A stretch of DNA of 64,000 bases from Bacillota bacterium (GTDB lineage Bacteria; Bacillota_I; Bacilli_A; RF39; UBA660), in contig SVAS01000002.1 of the NCBI GenBank assembly GCA_015059285.1, positions 66,572-130,571 of the forward strand, written 5' to 3'. The translations under genes and the position numbers were made by a program. Positions within the stretch are counted from its first letter, which is position 1. The number at the start of each line of letters is the position of its first letter. The notes beneath the pieces were generated by a model. It did not search any database and was not told the DNA's origin. It saw only the letters and a list, made by a program, of their open reading frames with translations. Shown one piece after another: positions 56,551-64,000 of this stretch.

Positions 56551-57087
56551 ATGGATTTAATTATTTTAATAACAATAGCAGTAAGTCTTAGTATGGATGC
56601 CTTTTCTCTTTCTTTAGCGTATGGCACTTTAAATTTAAATAAAAAAGAAATTAACAAATTATCTTTTATTGTTGGTTTATATCATTTTTTTATGCCTCTT
56701 TTAGGAATGTTTTTAGGAGAAATAATATTAAATTTTATTCATATAAAACCTGATATAATTGTATTTGTAGTCTTGTTTTTTATAGGAATACAAATGATGG
56801 TTGAAAGTTTTAAAAAAGATGAAAAAATAGAAACCTTATCTAATATAGAACTATTTTTATTTGGATTAGCTGTTAGTGTTGATAGTTTTTCAGTAGGTAT
56901 TGGAATTAACTCTATTACTAATAATTTTATTTTAGCTTCTTTTATATTTTCTATATCCTCTTTTATTTTTACATATATAGGTTTAATCTTAGGTAAAAAG
57001 ATAAATGAAGTAATTGGTAAGATTGCAACATTTTTAGGTGGAATTGCCCTAATTATAATAGCTTTTATCTATTTATTTAAATTATAA
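56551..57087 (+). CDS. mntP: MntP/YtaF-type manganese efflux pump
   Basis: Six-helix membrane protein (178 aa) of the DUF204 family. The paired acidic motifs SLSMDAFSLSLAYG and AVSVDSFSVGIGIN mark the substrate path. The family includes MntP (Mn2+ exporter) and the sporulation protein YtaF; adjacency to spoIIR, as in Bacillus ywlD, favours MntP. GGAGG precedes the ATG inside a CTATAA/TTATAG hairpin that could mask the site. No yybP-ykoY riboswitch is visible. Confidence 0.88.
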   Translation: MDLIILITIAVSLSMDAFSLSLAYGTLNLNKKEINKLSFIVGLYHFFMPLLGMFLGEIILNFIHIKPDIIVFVVLFFIGIQMMVESFKKDEKIETLSNIELFLFGLAVSVDSFSVGIGINSITNNFILASFIFSISSFIFTYIGLILGKKINEVIGKIATFLGGIALIIIAFIYLFKL

Positions 57088-57120
57088 TAGTAAAGTTATG
57101 TATAGTAGTATAAATGTTCA

Positions 57121-57149
57121 TTGCCTTTTGAAATAAAAAAATATATAAT
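57121..57149 (+). promoter_or_regulatory. Promoter of fba
   Basis: TTGCCT-17-TATAAT, 16 nt before the fba start. Confidence 0.7.
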
Positions 57150-57164
57150 AAAATTGGTGATAGT

Positions 57165-58016
57165 ATGTTAGAAAATATGAAAGAAATGCTATTAAAAGCA
57201 AAAGAACATAAATATGCGGTTCCTCATTTTAATATTAATAACTTAGAATGGGCAAAATTTATTTTGGAAGAATGTGAAAGTTTAAAAAGTCCTGTTATAT
57301 TAGGTGTTAGTGAAGGCGCAACTAAATATATGGGTGGTTATAATGTGGTTGCTGATATGGTTAAAGCCTTATTAAAATCGTTAAATATAACAGTTCCGGT
57401 AGCTTTACATTTAGATCATGGTAGTGATTTTGATAATTGTAAAAAGGCAATAGATGCAGGATTTACTTCAGTTATGATTGATGCTTCTAAGCATTGTTTA
57501 TCTGAAAATATTAAAATTACTAAAGAAGTTGTTGATTATGCCAATAAAAGTAACGTTAGTGTAGAAGCAGAAATAGGACATATTGGTGGAGAAGAAGATG
57601 GCGTTAATGGTGGCATTTTGTATGCTGATACATTTGAGTGTATAAAATTAGTTAATGAAACAGGCATAGATGCGTTAGCGCCTGCTTTAGGTAGCGTTCA
57701 CGGTCTATATAAAGGGGAGCCTAAATTGGCTTTTGATCGTATGGAAGAAATAGGAAATAAAACTAATATGCCTTTAGTATTACATGGCGGTACAGGAATT
57801 CCTGAAGCACAAATAAAAAAGGCTATTGAATGTGGAACCACTAAAATAAATGTTAATACAGAATTACAAATAGCTTGGACAAGCGGTGTTAGAAACCTTT
57901 TAAATAACGATGATAAAGTATATGACCCAAGAAAAGTTATTAAAGGTGGCGAAAAGGGCATGAAACAAGCTATCAAAGATAAAGTAGAATTATTCGGAAG
58001 TATAAATCAAGCTTAA
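57165..58016 (+). CDS. fba: Class II fructose-1,6-bisphosphate aldolase
   Basis: Zinc-dependent glycolytic aldolase. Metal ligands and substrate loops: [36 protein letters not shown] and [11 protein letters not shown]. 283 aa. It precedes murA, as fbaA precedes murAB in Bacillus (transaldolase between them is missing here). Confidence 0.96.
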   Translation: MLENMKEMLLKAKEHKYAVPHFNINNLEWAKFILEECESLKSPVILGVSEGATKYMGGYNVVADMVKALLKSLNITVPVALHLDHGSDFDNCKKAIDAGFTSVMIDASKHCLSENIKITKEVVDYANKSNVSVEAEIGHIGGEEDGVNGGILYADTFECIKLVNETGIDALAPALGSVHGLYKGEPKLAFDRMEEIGNKTNMPLVLHGGTGIPEAQIKKAIECGTTKINVNTELQIAWTSGVRNLLNNDDKVYDPRKVIKGGEKGMKQAIKDKVELFGSINQA

Positions 58017-58068
58017 ACACAAAAATAGACAAATTACATATTAATATAATAGCTTTGGAGGTTTTAGT

Positions 58069-59322
58069 ATGTTACAAATGAAAATAGAAGGGAATAGATT
58101 ACTTGAAGGAACTGTAAGAATTGGTGGTGCTAAAAATAGTGCAGTTGCGCTTATTCCAGCTTCGCTACTTTCTGATGGTATTGTTACTATAGATAATATT
58201 CCTAATATATCAGATATAGATGCTTTAAATGAAATTTTAGAATATTTAGGTGCTAAGGTAAGTAATCATGATGGAACTATGATAATTGATTCTAGCACTA
58301 CTATAAATAAAGAAATACCCGAACAAATATCAAAAAAACTTAGAGCTTCTTATTATTTTATGTCGGCTTTACTTGGCAAATATAAGCATGTAGAAATGTA
58401 TTTTCCAGGTGGATGTTCTATTGGAGCAAGACCCATAGATCAAACATTAAAAGGATTTAAAGCTTTAGGGGCAACTGTTAAAGAAGATGGAAATAAATTT
58501 ACTATTGATGCAGAAGAGTTAATAGGAGGACATGTGTATTTAGATATGCCTAGTGTAGGCGCAACTATTAATACAATTTTAGTTGCTGTTAAAGCTAATG
58601 GCGAAACTATTATTGAAAATGCTGCTAAAGAACCAGAAATTGTAAATATTACAACGTTCTTAAATAATATGGGAGCTAAAATAACTGGAGCTGGGACGAG
58701 TGTAATTAAAATAATTGGTGTAGAAAAATTAGGAAGTTGTTTTACTGAAGTTATTCCTGATCGTATTGAAGCTGGAACTTATATTATAGCTGGAGCCTTA
58801 ATGGGAAATAATTTAAGAGTAGAAAATATTATTCCTGATCATGTAGCAACCTTGACTTTAAAGTTAAAAGAGATGGGTGTAAAAATAGAAGTTGGAGATG
58901 ATTATGCAATTGTTTCTGCGTCAGAACATTTAAAACCAGTTAAAGTAAAAACCTTAGGTTATCCCGGTTTTCCAACTGACCTTCAACAACCTCTAACAAC
59001 ACTTCTTACTTTATGTGATGGGACTTCTATATTGGAAGAAACTATATATGAAAATAGATTTCAAAATGTAGAATATTTAAATAAAATGGGAGCCAATATA
59101 ATAATAAATGAAAGAAAAATAAAAATTAATGGTCCAACACAGTTGCATGCAGAAGAAGTAAAAGCAACCGATTTAAGAGCGGGAGCTTGTCTTATTTTAG
59201 CAGCATTAAAAGCTAGAGGGGAAACAACAATTACTAATATTGAGCATGTCTTAAGAGGATATGAAAATATTGAAGGTAAACTAAAAAGTATTGGTGCTAA
59301 AATAAGTATAGAACAAATATAA
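58069..59322 (+). CDS. murA: UDP-N-acetylglucosamine 1-carboxyvinyltransferase
   Basis: First committed step of peptidoglycan synthesis. Seen: GGAKNSAVALIPASLLS, the fosfomycin-target loop FPGGCSIGARPIDQT with the catalytic Cys intact, and the C-terminal DLRAGACLILAAL. 417 aa. Firmicutes often have two copies (murA/murZ); which paralogue this is cannot be settled from the window, though linkage to fba fits murZ (murAB). Confidence 0.96.
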   Translation: MLQMKIEGNRLLEGTVRIGGAKNSAVALIPASLLSDGIVTIDNIPNISDIDALNEILEYLGAKVSNHDGTMIIDSSTTINKEIPEQISKKLRASYYFMSALLGKYKHVEMYFPGGCSIGARPIDQTLKGFKALGATVKEDGNKFTIDAEELIGGHVYLDMPSVGATINTILVAVKANGETIIENAAKEPEIVNITTFLNNMGAKITGAGTSVIKIIGVEKLGSCFTEVIPDRIEAGTYIIAGALMGNNLRVENIIPDHVATLTLKLKEMGVKIEVGDDYAIVSASEHLKPVKVKTLGYPGFPTDLQQPLTTLLTLCDGTSILEETIYENRFQNVEYLNKMGANIIINERKIKINGPTQLHAEEVKATDLRAGACLILAALKARGETTITNIEHVLRGYENIEGKLKSIGAKISIEQI

Positions 59323-59325
59323 TAG

Positions 59326-59350
59326 AAGTAGAGAAATCTCTACTTTTTTT
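59326..59350 (+). terminator. Terminator of fba-murA
   Basis: AAGTAGAGA/TCTCTACTT hairpin with seven T residues. Confidence 0.85.
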
Positions 59351-59360
59351 AGGAGGCAAT

Positions 59361-60077
59361 ATGAAAAAAATACTAGTTATAGTTTTAATAGTTGTTTCTG
59401 TTTTTGTTATATATTTAAATACAATAGATGAAAAAATATATTATTTATCTTTAGGAGATTCAATTGCTGCTGGTGTAAATTCTAGTGGTACTGATGAAAT
59501 GGGCTATAGTGACTATATTAAAAATTATTTAGAAAATAGAGATTTATTAGAAAACTATATTGATCAGTTTGCCGTTAGTGGATATAGGTCAATTGATTTA
59601 AAAAGAGATATTGAAGATAATAAAAAAATTACCATAAATGATAAAGAAGTAACTTTAAAAAATGCTTTAATTAAAGCAGATTTAGTAACACTTTCTATAG
59701 GGGCCAATGATTTTTTCTATTATATAAATGCTAATCCTATAGATGTGTATGATCACATTAATATGGTTATTAAAGATATTGAAAGTTTATTTGTTGTAAT
59801 TAGAAAGTACTGTAAAGAAGAGATAATTGTAATAGGTTATTATACTCCTTTTAAAGAACATGAAAATTTAGATAAATTAGATACCATTATTAAATTTGCT
59901 AATAAAAAATTAAAAGAACTATGTGAAGAATATAAAATGCAATATGTAGATATTTTTGATATGTTTAAAAATAATGATTATCTTCCAAACGCTAATGATA
60001 TACATCCTTCTATTCAAGGACATGAAGCTATATCTGAAGAAACAATAAAAGTAATTGATAAAACTATTTTCAAATGA
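59361..60077 (+). CDS. SGNH/GDSL-type esterase or lipase, membrane-anchored
   Basis: 238 aa with an N-terminal hydrophobic segment (ILVIVLIVVSVFVIYL). SGNH blocks: LGDSIAAGV (block I Ser), SGYRS (block II Gly), IGANDFF (block III Asn) and DIHPSIQGH (block V Asp-His). Extracytoplasmic; likely deacylates a wall or lipid substrate, though the substrate is unknown. AGGAGG lies 5 nt before the ATG. Lies next to a VanY-type carboxypeptidase. Confidence 0.87.
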   Translation: MKKILVIVLIVVSVFVIYLNTIDEKIYYLSLGDSIAAGVNSSGTDEMGYSDYIKNYLENRDLLENYIDQFAVSGYRSIDLKRDIEDNKKITINDKEVTLKNALIKADLVTLSIGANDFFYYINANPIDVYDHINMVIKDIESLFVVIRKYCKEEIIVIGYYTPFKEHENLDKLDTIIKFANKKLKELCEEYKMQYVDIFDMFKNNDYLPNANDIHPSIQGHEAISEETIKVIDKTIFK

Positions 60078-60116
60078 TATACTTATATTAATAAAATATT
60101 GTTTTAGAGGTAATAT

Positions 60117-61241
60117 ATGAAAAAAAGTAGAAATAAAAAAACGAAGAAAAGAATGTCACTAATATTTGGAATAATTTTTATACTCTTATTATTAATTTTT
60201 ATAATAATTTATAGTGAAAAAGGAAATAAATTAGATATAAAACTAAAAGAAAAATTAATTGTTGAAATAAATGAAAAAGTTAAAATATCTGATTTTATAA
60301 CTGAAATTAATACAGGCGAAATGATAAGTGAAGATTTAGTTATTGACACTTCTAAACCTGGTAAACAAAAAATAACTATTCATATTAAACATCAAGAAAA
60401 AGTGCATAACTATAGTTTTGATATTGAAATAGTTGATACTAAAGGGCCTACTATTTTAGCCAAAGAAGAAGTAAGTATTTATGTGGGAAATGAAGTGGAT
60501 TTATTAAAAGATGTTAAAGTTACAGATAATTCTAAATCAGAAGCTAATAAAATAATAGTTGAAGGTAGTTATGATTTTAATAAAGCAGGAATATATAATT
60601 TAAAGTATGTAGCAACTGACTTATCTGGTAATAAAACTACTAAAGAATTTAGTTTAAAAGTTATAGAAGATGCAAATAATAAAGTTTTAACTACTTCTAA
60701 AGGATATACTTTAAAAATAAGTAATGGAGTTACTTATATAGATGGTATTTTGATTGCTAATAAGTCGTATTCCTTACCAAGTACTTATGGTGATGGCCTT
60801 ACAAAAGAAACAATAAATGCCTTTAATAGTATGCAGGCAGATGCTGCTTCTATTGGATTAAACTTATATAATAGTAGTGGATATCGTTCTTATTATGATC
60901 AACAATACATTTATAATAATTATGTAAAAAGAGATGGTCAAGCAGCAGCTGATAGATATTCTGCGCGTGCAGGTCACTCTGAACACCAAACAGGACTAGC
61001 TTTTGACTTAAATACTATTGATTGGTCTTTTGAGTATACAGCTGAAGGAATTTGGGTTAATCAAAATTGTTATAAGTATGGACTTATAATTAGATATCCT
61101 AAAGAAAAGGAAAATATTACTGGTTATATGTATGAACCATGGCATTTAAGATATGTAGGTGTAGATTTAGCTACAAAACTTTATAATAATGGTAATTGGA
61201 TTACCTTAGAAGAATACTTTGGTATTGATAGTAAATACTAA
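60117..61241 (+). CDS. VanY/LdcB-type D,D- or L,D-carboxypeptidase with Ig-like domains
   Basis: 374 aa. A cytoplasmic Lys/Arg-rich tip, then a TM helix (IFGIIFILLLLIFIIIY), two Ig-like modules (the second is DUF5011-like: TKGPTILAKEEVSIYVGNEVDL...GIYNLKYVATDLSGN, about 113-190) and a VanY domain (about 200-374). Zinc/catalytic motifs are intact: SGYRSYYDQQ, HSEHQTGLAFDL and EPWHLRYVG. Trims stem-peptide termini of peptidoglycan. Nothing links it to glycopeptide resistance here. Confidence 0.92.
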   Translation: MKKSRNKKTKKRMSLIFGIIFILLLLIFIIIYSEKGNKLDIKLKEKLIVEINEKVKISDFITEINTGEMISEDLVIDTSKPGKQKITIHIKHQEKVHNYSFDIEIVDTKGPTILAKEEVSIYVGNEVDLLKDVKVTDNSKSEANKIIVEGSYDFNKAGIYNLKYVATDLSGNKTTKEFSLKVIEDANNKVLTTSKGYTLKISNGVTYIDGILIANKSYSLPSTYGDGLTKETINAFNSMQADAASIGLNLYNSSGYRSYYDQQYIYNNYVKRDGQAAADRYSARAGHSEHQTGLAFDLNTIDWSFEYTAEGIWVNQNCYKYGLIIRYPKEKENITGYMYEPWHLRYVGVDLATKLYNNGNWITLEEYFGIDSKY

Positions 61242-61255
61242 ATTTGAGGTGAATT

Positions 61256-61897
61256 ATGGAAGAGAAAAAATTATTTCCAAGTGTTTTTGGATGGATGTTT
61301 GTAGGATTATTAGTAACGTTCTTAACAGGTTTTTATGTTTCTAATAATGTTAATATGATTTATAACATAATAAATAATATGTGGTTAATTATATTAGTAG
61401 AATTTGCTTTAGTTATTATTTTATCTATTAGAGCATATAAAATGAACTATATGACTAGTATAATCTTGTTTGTTTTATATTCCTTTGTGACGGGGTTAAC
61501 ATTTTCATCAATTTTTATTGTTTATGAAATGAGTTCTATTATAAGTTTATTCCTAGTCTCAGCGATCATCTTTGGATTATTTTCATTACTTGGTTATAAG
61601 ACAAGATTAGATTTAACTAAGTTTTCCACCATATTATATATGATCTTGCTTGGAGGTATTGTTGTTACAATTGTTAATTTATTTTTAAATAATAGTATGA
61701 TAGAAATTGTTGTATCTTGGGTAATTCTTATTGTGTTTTTTGGGATTACTGCTTATGATATTCAAAAAATTAAAAGAATTTCATATCAAATTCAAGATCC
61801 TAAGAGAGTAACAATTATTTGTGCCTTAGATTTATATTTAGACTTTATTAACATTTTTTTAAGAATTTTAAGTTTATTTGGGAAAAGTAGAGATTAA
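61256..61897 (+). CDS. Bax inhibitor-1/YccA family membrane protein
   Basis: Seven-helix membrane protein of 213 aa. The BI-1 ending with ITAYDIQKIKRI contains the conserved aspartate of the family's pH-gated calcium leak described for B. subtilis YetJ. Function here is inferred only from the family. 14 nt after the VanY gene, so possibly co-transcribed. Confidence 0.87.
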   Translation: MEEKKLFPSVFGWMFVGLLVTFLTGFYVSNNVNMIYNIINNMWLIILVEFALVIILSIRAYKMNYMTSIILFVLYSFVTGLTFSSIFIVYEMSSIISLFLVSAIIFGLFSLLGYKTRLDLTKFSTILYMILLGGIVVTIVNLFLNNSMIEIVVSWVILIVFFGITAYDIQKIKRISYQIQDPKRVTIICALDLYLDFINIFLRILSLFGKSRD

Positions 61898-61899
61898 AC

Positions 61900-61928
61900 T
61901 TGCATAAGCAAAAAAAAGTTGTTATAAT
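61900..61928 (+). promoter_or_regulatory. Promoter of rpmE
   Basis: TTGCAT-17-TATAAT. The leader contains the hairpin ATGACT-TTTATT-AGTCAT about 10 nt before the ribosome-binding site. Confidence 0.8.
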
Positions 61929-61983
61929 ATAATGGCATTAAATTACTATGACTTTTATTAGTCATGGCGGAAGGAGAGTTAAA

Positions 61984-62193
61984 ATGAAAAAAGGAATTCA
62001 TCCAAATTACGTTGAAACAAAAGTAACTTGTGCATGTGGTAATACTTTTACTGTTAGATCTAATAAAGAACAGTTACATGTAGAAGTTTGTGACAAATGT
62101 CATCCTTTCTATACAGGAACTCAAGGTAAAGCAACTAAAGCAGGTCGTGTAGAAAAATTCAACCGTAAATATGGTTTAACAACAGAAAAATAG
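61984..62193 (+). CDS. rpmE: 50S ribosomal protein L31 (zinc-binding type)
   Basis: 69 aa; [22 protein letters not shown], with a four-Cys zinc ribbon CAC...CDKC, and HPFYTGTQ. The ORF-track start is in the leader; AAGGAGAG lies 5 nt before the ATG at 61984. The C+ (zinc) form implies a C- paralogue may exist elsewhere for zinc starvation. Linked to the murA region as in Bacillus, but rho is absent. Confidence 0.96.
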   Translation: MKKGIHPNYVETKVTCACGNTFTVRSNKEQLHVEVCDKCHPFYTGTQGKATKAGRVEKFNRKYGLTTEK

Positions 62194-62204
62194 CATTAAA
62201 ACGT

Positions 62205-62229
62205 AAACAGAACTTAAGTTCTGTTTTTA
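62205..62229 (+). terminator. Terminator of rpmE
   Basis: AAACAGAACTT/AAGTTCTGTTT perfect hairpin with T run. Confidence 0.9.
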
Positions 62230-62267
62230 TTTTTGCTTAATTGTAGTATAATTATAGTGGTGATAAT

Positions 62268-63407
62268 ATGTATAGAAATACATATGTAGAAGTAAATATT
62301 GATAATTTAAAATACAATGTTAATAAATTAATAAAAGAATATAGTGATTATAAATATTATTTTGGTGTAGTTAAAGCTAATTGTTATGGTCATAGTGATA
62401 AAATAGTAAAATATTTGGTTGAAAGTGGTATTAACTATTTAGCTGTTTCTTCTTTAGAAGAAGCTTTAAGAATTAGAAAAATGAAAATTAAAACACCAAT
62501 TCTTTGTTTAGAACCAATATCACTAGAACATATAGAAGAATGTGTTAAAGAAAGTATTACTATAACTATTCATGATTTTAGTTATTTTGAAAATTTAATA
62601 AAAAAGCAATATTTAAATAAATTAAAAGTACATATTAAAATAGATAGTGGTATGGGAAGATTAGGTTTTAAAAACTCTAATGAAGTTTACGAAATAGTTG
62701 AAAAAATCAGAAAAAGGGATGATATTTGTTTAGAAGGAATATATACGCATTTTGCGGATAATAAAAAAATTGATAAACAAATAAATAAATTTTTAGAAGT
62801 AACTTCATTAATAAACTTAAAAGAAATACCCATTGTTCACTTAGGTAAAAGTGGTACTTTGTTAAACTTTAAAAAAATACCTTTCGCAAATGGAATTAGA
62901 TTTGGATTAATTATGTATGGGTATAATCCAAATAACGAATATAAACATACAATAATTTCTAAATTATTAAAAAAAGACTTTAATAAACCTTTTGAATATA
63001 AAAGTGCATTTAAACTTTATAGCGAAATAGTGCAAATAAAAAAACTTAAAAAAGGTGAAAAAGTAGGATATAATGGTAATTATAAGGCTAAAGAAGATAT
63101 TGTTATAGGAATAGTCCCAATTGGTTATTCAGATGGATATATGCGTACTAATAAAAATAGTTATGTAGTTATTAATAATAAAAGATATCAAGTAATTGGC
63201 GATGTTAGTATGGGAATGATTGCTGTTAAATTAGATAATGGCGTTAAAATTTATGATAAAGTAACTTTGATAGGAGAAAGAATTTCAATTTTTGAAGTCG
63301 CATATCATAATCATACAATTATTTATGAGATAATGTGTTTAATAAATAACAATGTTCCAAGAATATTAGTTGAAAAAGGTAAAATAGTAGATATAGTAGA
63401 AGGGTGA
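62268..63407 (+). CDS. alr: Alanine racemase
   Basis: PLP enzyme making D-alanine for the cell wall (and, in sporeformers, sometimes spores). The PLP-lysine motif is VVKANCYGHSD (usual VKADAYGHG). GMGRLGF, GYNGNYKAKEDIVIGIVPIGYSDGY with the catalytic Tyr region, and GDVSMGM follow. 379 aa. A TATAAT at 62247-62252 may be its promoter. Followed by rpiB after 4 nt. Confidence 0.93.
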   Translation: MYRNTYVEVNIDNLKYNVNKLIKEYSDYKYYFGVVKANCYGHSDKIVKYLVESGINYLAVSSLEEALRIRKMKIKTPILCLEPISLEHIEECVKESITITIHDFSYFENLIKKQYLNKLKVHIKIDSGMGRLGFKNSNEVYEIVEKIRKRDDICLEGIYTHFADNKKIDKQINKFLEVTSLINLKEIPIVHLGKSGTLLNFKKIPFANGIRFGLIMYGYNPNNEYKHTIISKLLKKDFNKPFEYKSAFKLYSEIVQIKKLKKGEKVGYNGNYKAKEDIVIGIVPIGYSDGYMRTNKNSYVVINNKRYQVIGDVSMGMIAVKLDNGVKIYDKVTLIGERISIFEVAYHNHTIIYEIMCLINNNVPRILVEKGKIVDIVEG

Positions 63408-63411
63408 TATT

Positions 63412-63846
63412 ATGAAAATAGGAATAGCCGCAGATCATCATGGCATAAAAGTAAAAGAAAACATAAAAAAATATTTAGAAAAAAAAGGTTATGAAGTAAT
63501 TGATTATGGAACCAATACTAGTGATAGCGTTGATTACCCTGAATATGCTTTTAAAGTGGCTAAATTATTAAAAAAAGAAGAAATAGAATTAGGAATATTA
63601 ATTTGTGGTACAGGAATAGGTATGTCTATTGCTGCTAATAAAATTAAAGGGGTTAGATGTGCATTAGTTCATAATTATAAAGAAGCAAAACTCGCAAAAG
63701 AACATAATCACGCTAATTGTTTAGCTATAAGTGCAAGTTTAAGTATGTTTAAAATAAAAGATATTTTAGATACTTTTATAAAAACTAAATTTTCTAAATT
63801 AGAAAGACATCAACGTAGAGTTGATATGTTAAATAATAATAAATGA
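63412..63846 (+). CDS. rpiB: Ribose-5-phosphate isomerase B (RpiB/LacAB family)
   Basis: Interconverts ribose-5-P and ribulose-5-P. MKIGIAADHHGIKVKE, the catalytic-loop CGTGIGMSIAANKIKGVRC and HNHANCLAIS are diagnostic. 144 aa. Ends in TGA overlapping the next start (ATGA). In Bacillus the homologue ywlF is near spoIIR-mntP. Confidence 0.94.
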   Translation: MKIGIAADHHGIKVKENIKKYLEKKGYEVIDYGTNTSDSVDYPEYAFKVAKLLKKEEIELGILICGTGIGMSIAANKIKGVRCALVHNYKEAKLAKEHNHANCLAISASLSMFKIKDILDTFIKTKFSKLERHQRRVDMLNNNK

Positions 63847-64000
63847 GTTTGAAATCTATTTTATACTTGTTTTCTGTACCTGTAGTTTTATTCGCACTAG
63901 ATAGTATAAATATAAATTCTATATTTAAAAAAAATAAAATATTACAAGCAAGATTATTTTATTTAATTATTACGCTAGGGCTTTCTTATTTATTAGTTAA
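63843..64000 (+). CDS. DUF1146 (YwzB-like) membrane protein, 5' part only
   Basis: Open to the window edge, 52 codons visible. The ATG overlaps the rpiB stop. The sequence has a first TM (SILYLFSVPVVLFALDSI) followed by FKKNKILQARLFYLIITLGLSYLL, the pattern of DUF1146 small membrane proteins found near murA and atp genes in Bacilli. Function unknown. Confidence 0.78.
   Translation, partial: MSLKSILYLFSVPVVLFALDSININSIFKKNKILQARLFYLIITLGLSYLLV

Noticed and set aside
60117-61241. Vancomycin-resistance vanY
   Set aside because: VanY-fold carboxypeptidases are common housekeeping wall enzymes; no vanRS/HAX genes are nearby.

Overview
The window is the replication-origin region of an A+T-rich (roughly 70% A+T by eye), low-GC Gram-positive bacterium. 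oriC and dnaA lie at about 21.5-23.3 kb. The code is the standard bacterial one: TGA is a stop (for example rpiB, dnaB and spoVT) and Trp is TGG, so this is not a code-4 mycoplasma. ComK, a Noc-type ParB, SpoVT, SpoIIR and BofA homologues together point to a spore-forming or recently spore-forming member of Bacilli, probably an uncultured lineage. The short SRP RNA is more mollicute/Erysipelotrichia-like than Bacillus-like. The taxonomy is inference; no 16S rRNA is present.

Left arm (1-21.5 kb, all minus strand, reading away from oriC): rpmH-rnpA-yidC-jag; an Ig-like surface protein; mnmE-mnmG-rsmG; a Noc-like ParB with its own promoter; then an operon of a putative ATP-grasp protein, uvrB, a YvlD-like membrane protein, lgt, trxB and rsmA; an AGCS symporter; and ung-tilS-ftsH (ftsH cut by the window edge).

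Origin: DnaA boxes, mostly of the TTTTCCACA variant, lie both upstream of dnaA and between dnaA and dnaN, a bipartite layout. A nearly perfect housekeeping promoter (TTGACA-17-TATAAT) drives rpmH away from the origin.

Right arm (21.8-64 kb, plus strand except ppaC): dnaA-dnaN-comK-like-recF-gyrB-gyrA; two tandem parS sites; SRP RNA; tadA; dnaX-ebfC-recR-bofA-holB-ricT-trmN6-rsmI-pth; mfd; ppaC (minus); spoVT; a Met T-box leader over dut-metG; a two-helix small membrane protein under a palindromic operator; tatD and a 3D-domain protein; yvcK-whiA; a translationally coupled trio of an unknown repeat protein and two small proteins; rplI-dnaB-M23 peptidase-walJ-rlmH; spoIIR-mntP; fba-murA; cell-wall genes (SGNH hydrolase, VanY-type carboxypeptidase); a BI-1 family protein; rpmE; alr-rpiB and the start of a DUF1146 gene.

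Almost everything is housekeeping: replication initiation and elongation, segregation, tRNA/rRNA modification, protein export and cell wall. No CRISPR array, IS element, prophage or tRNA was seen. The most interesting signals concern chromosome organisation. A Noc-type protein has lost the N-terminal membrane helix and gained a ~300-residue acidic/proline-rich linker, and its promoter overlaps an inverted repeat of the Noc half-site. A perfect NBS (TATTTCCCGGGAAATA) and several near-NBS sites lie in coding regions, and tandem parS sites follow gyrA. Other notable points are a ComK homologue between dnaN and recF, and several unrecognised proteins. Where the ORF track starts too early, I moved starts to codons preceded by a good Shine-Dalgarno; GGTGAT or GGAG pairing to the 16S tail is common here.
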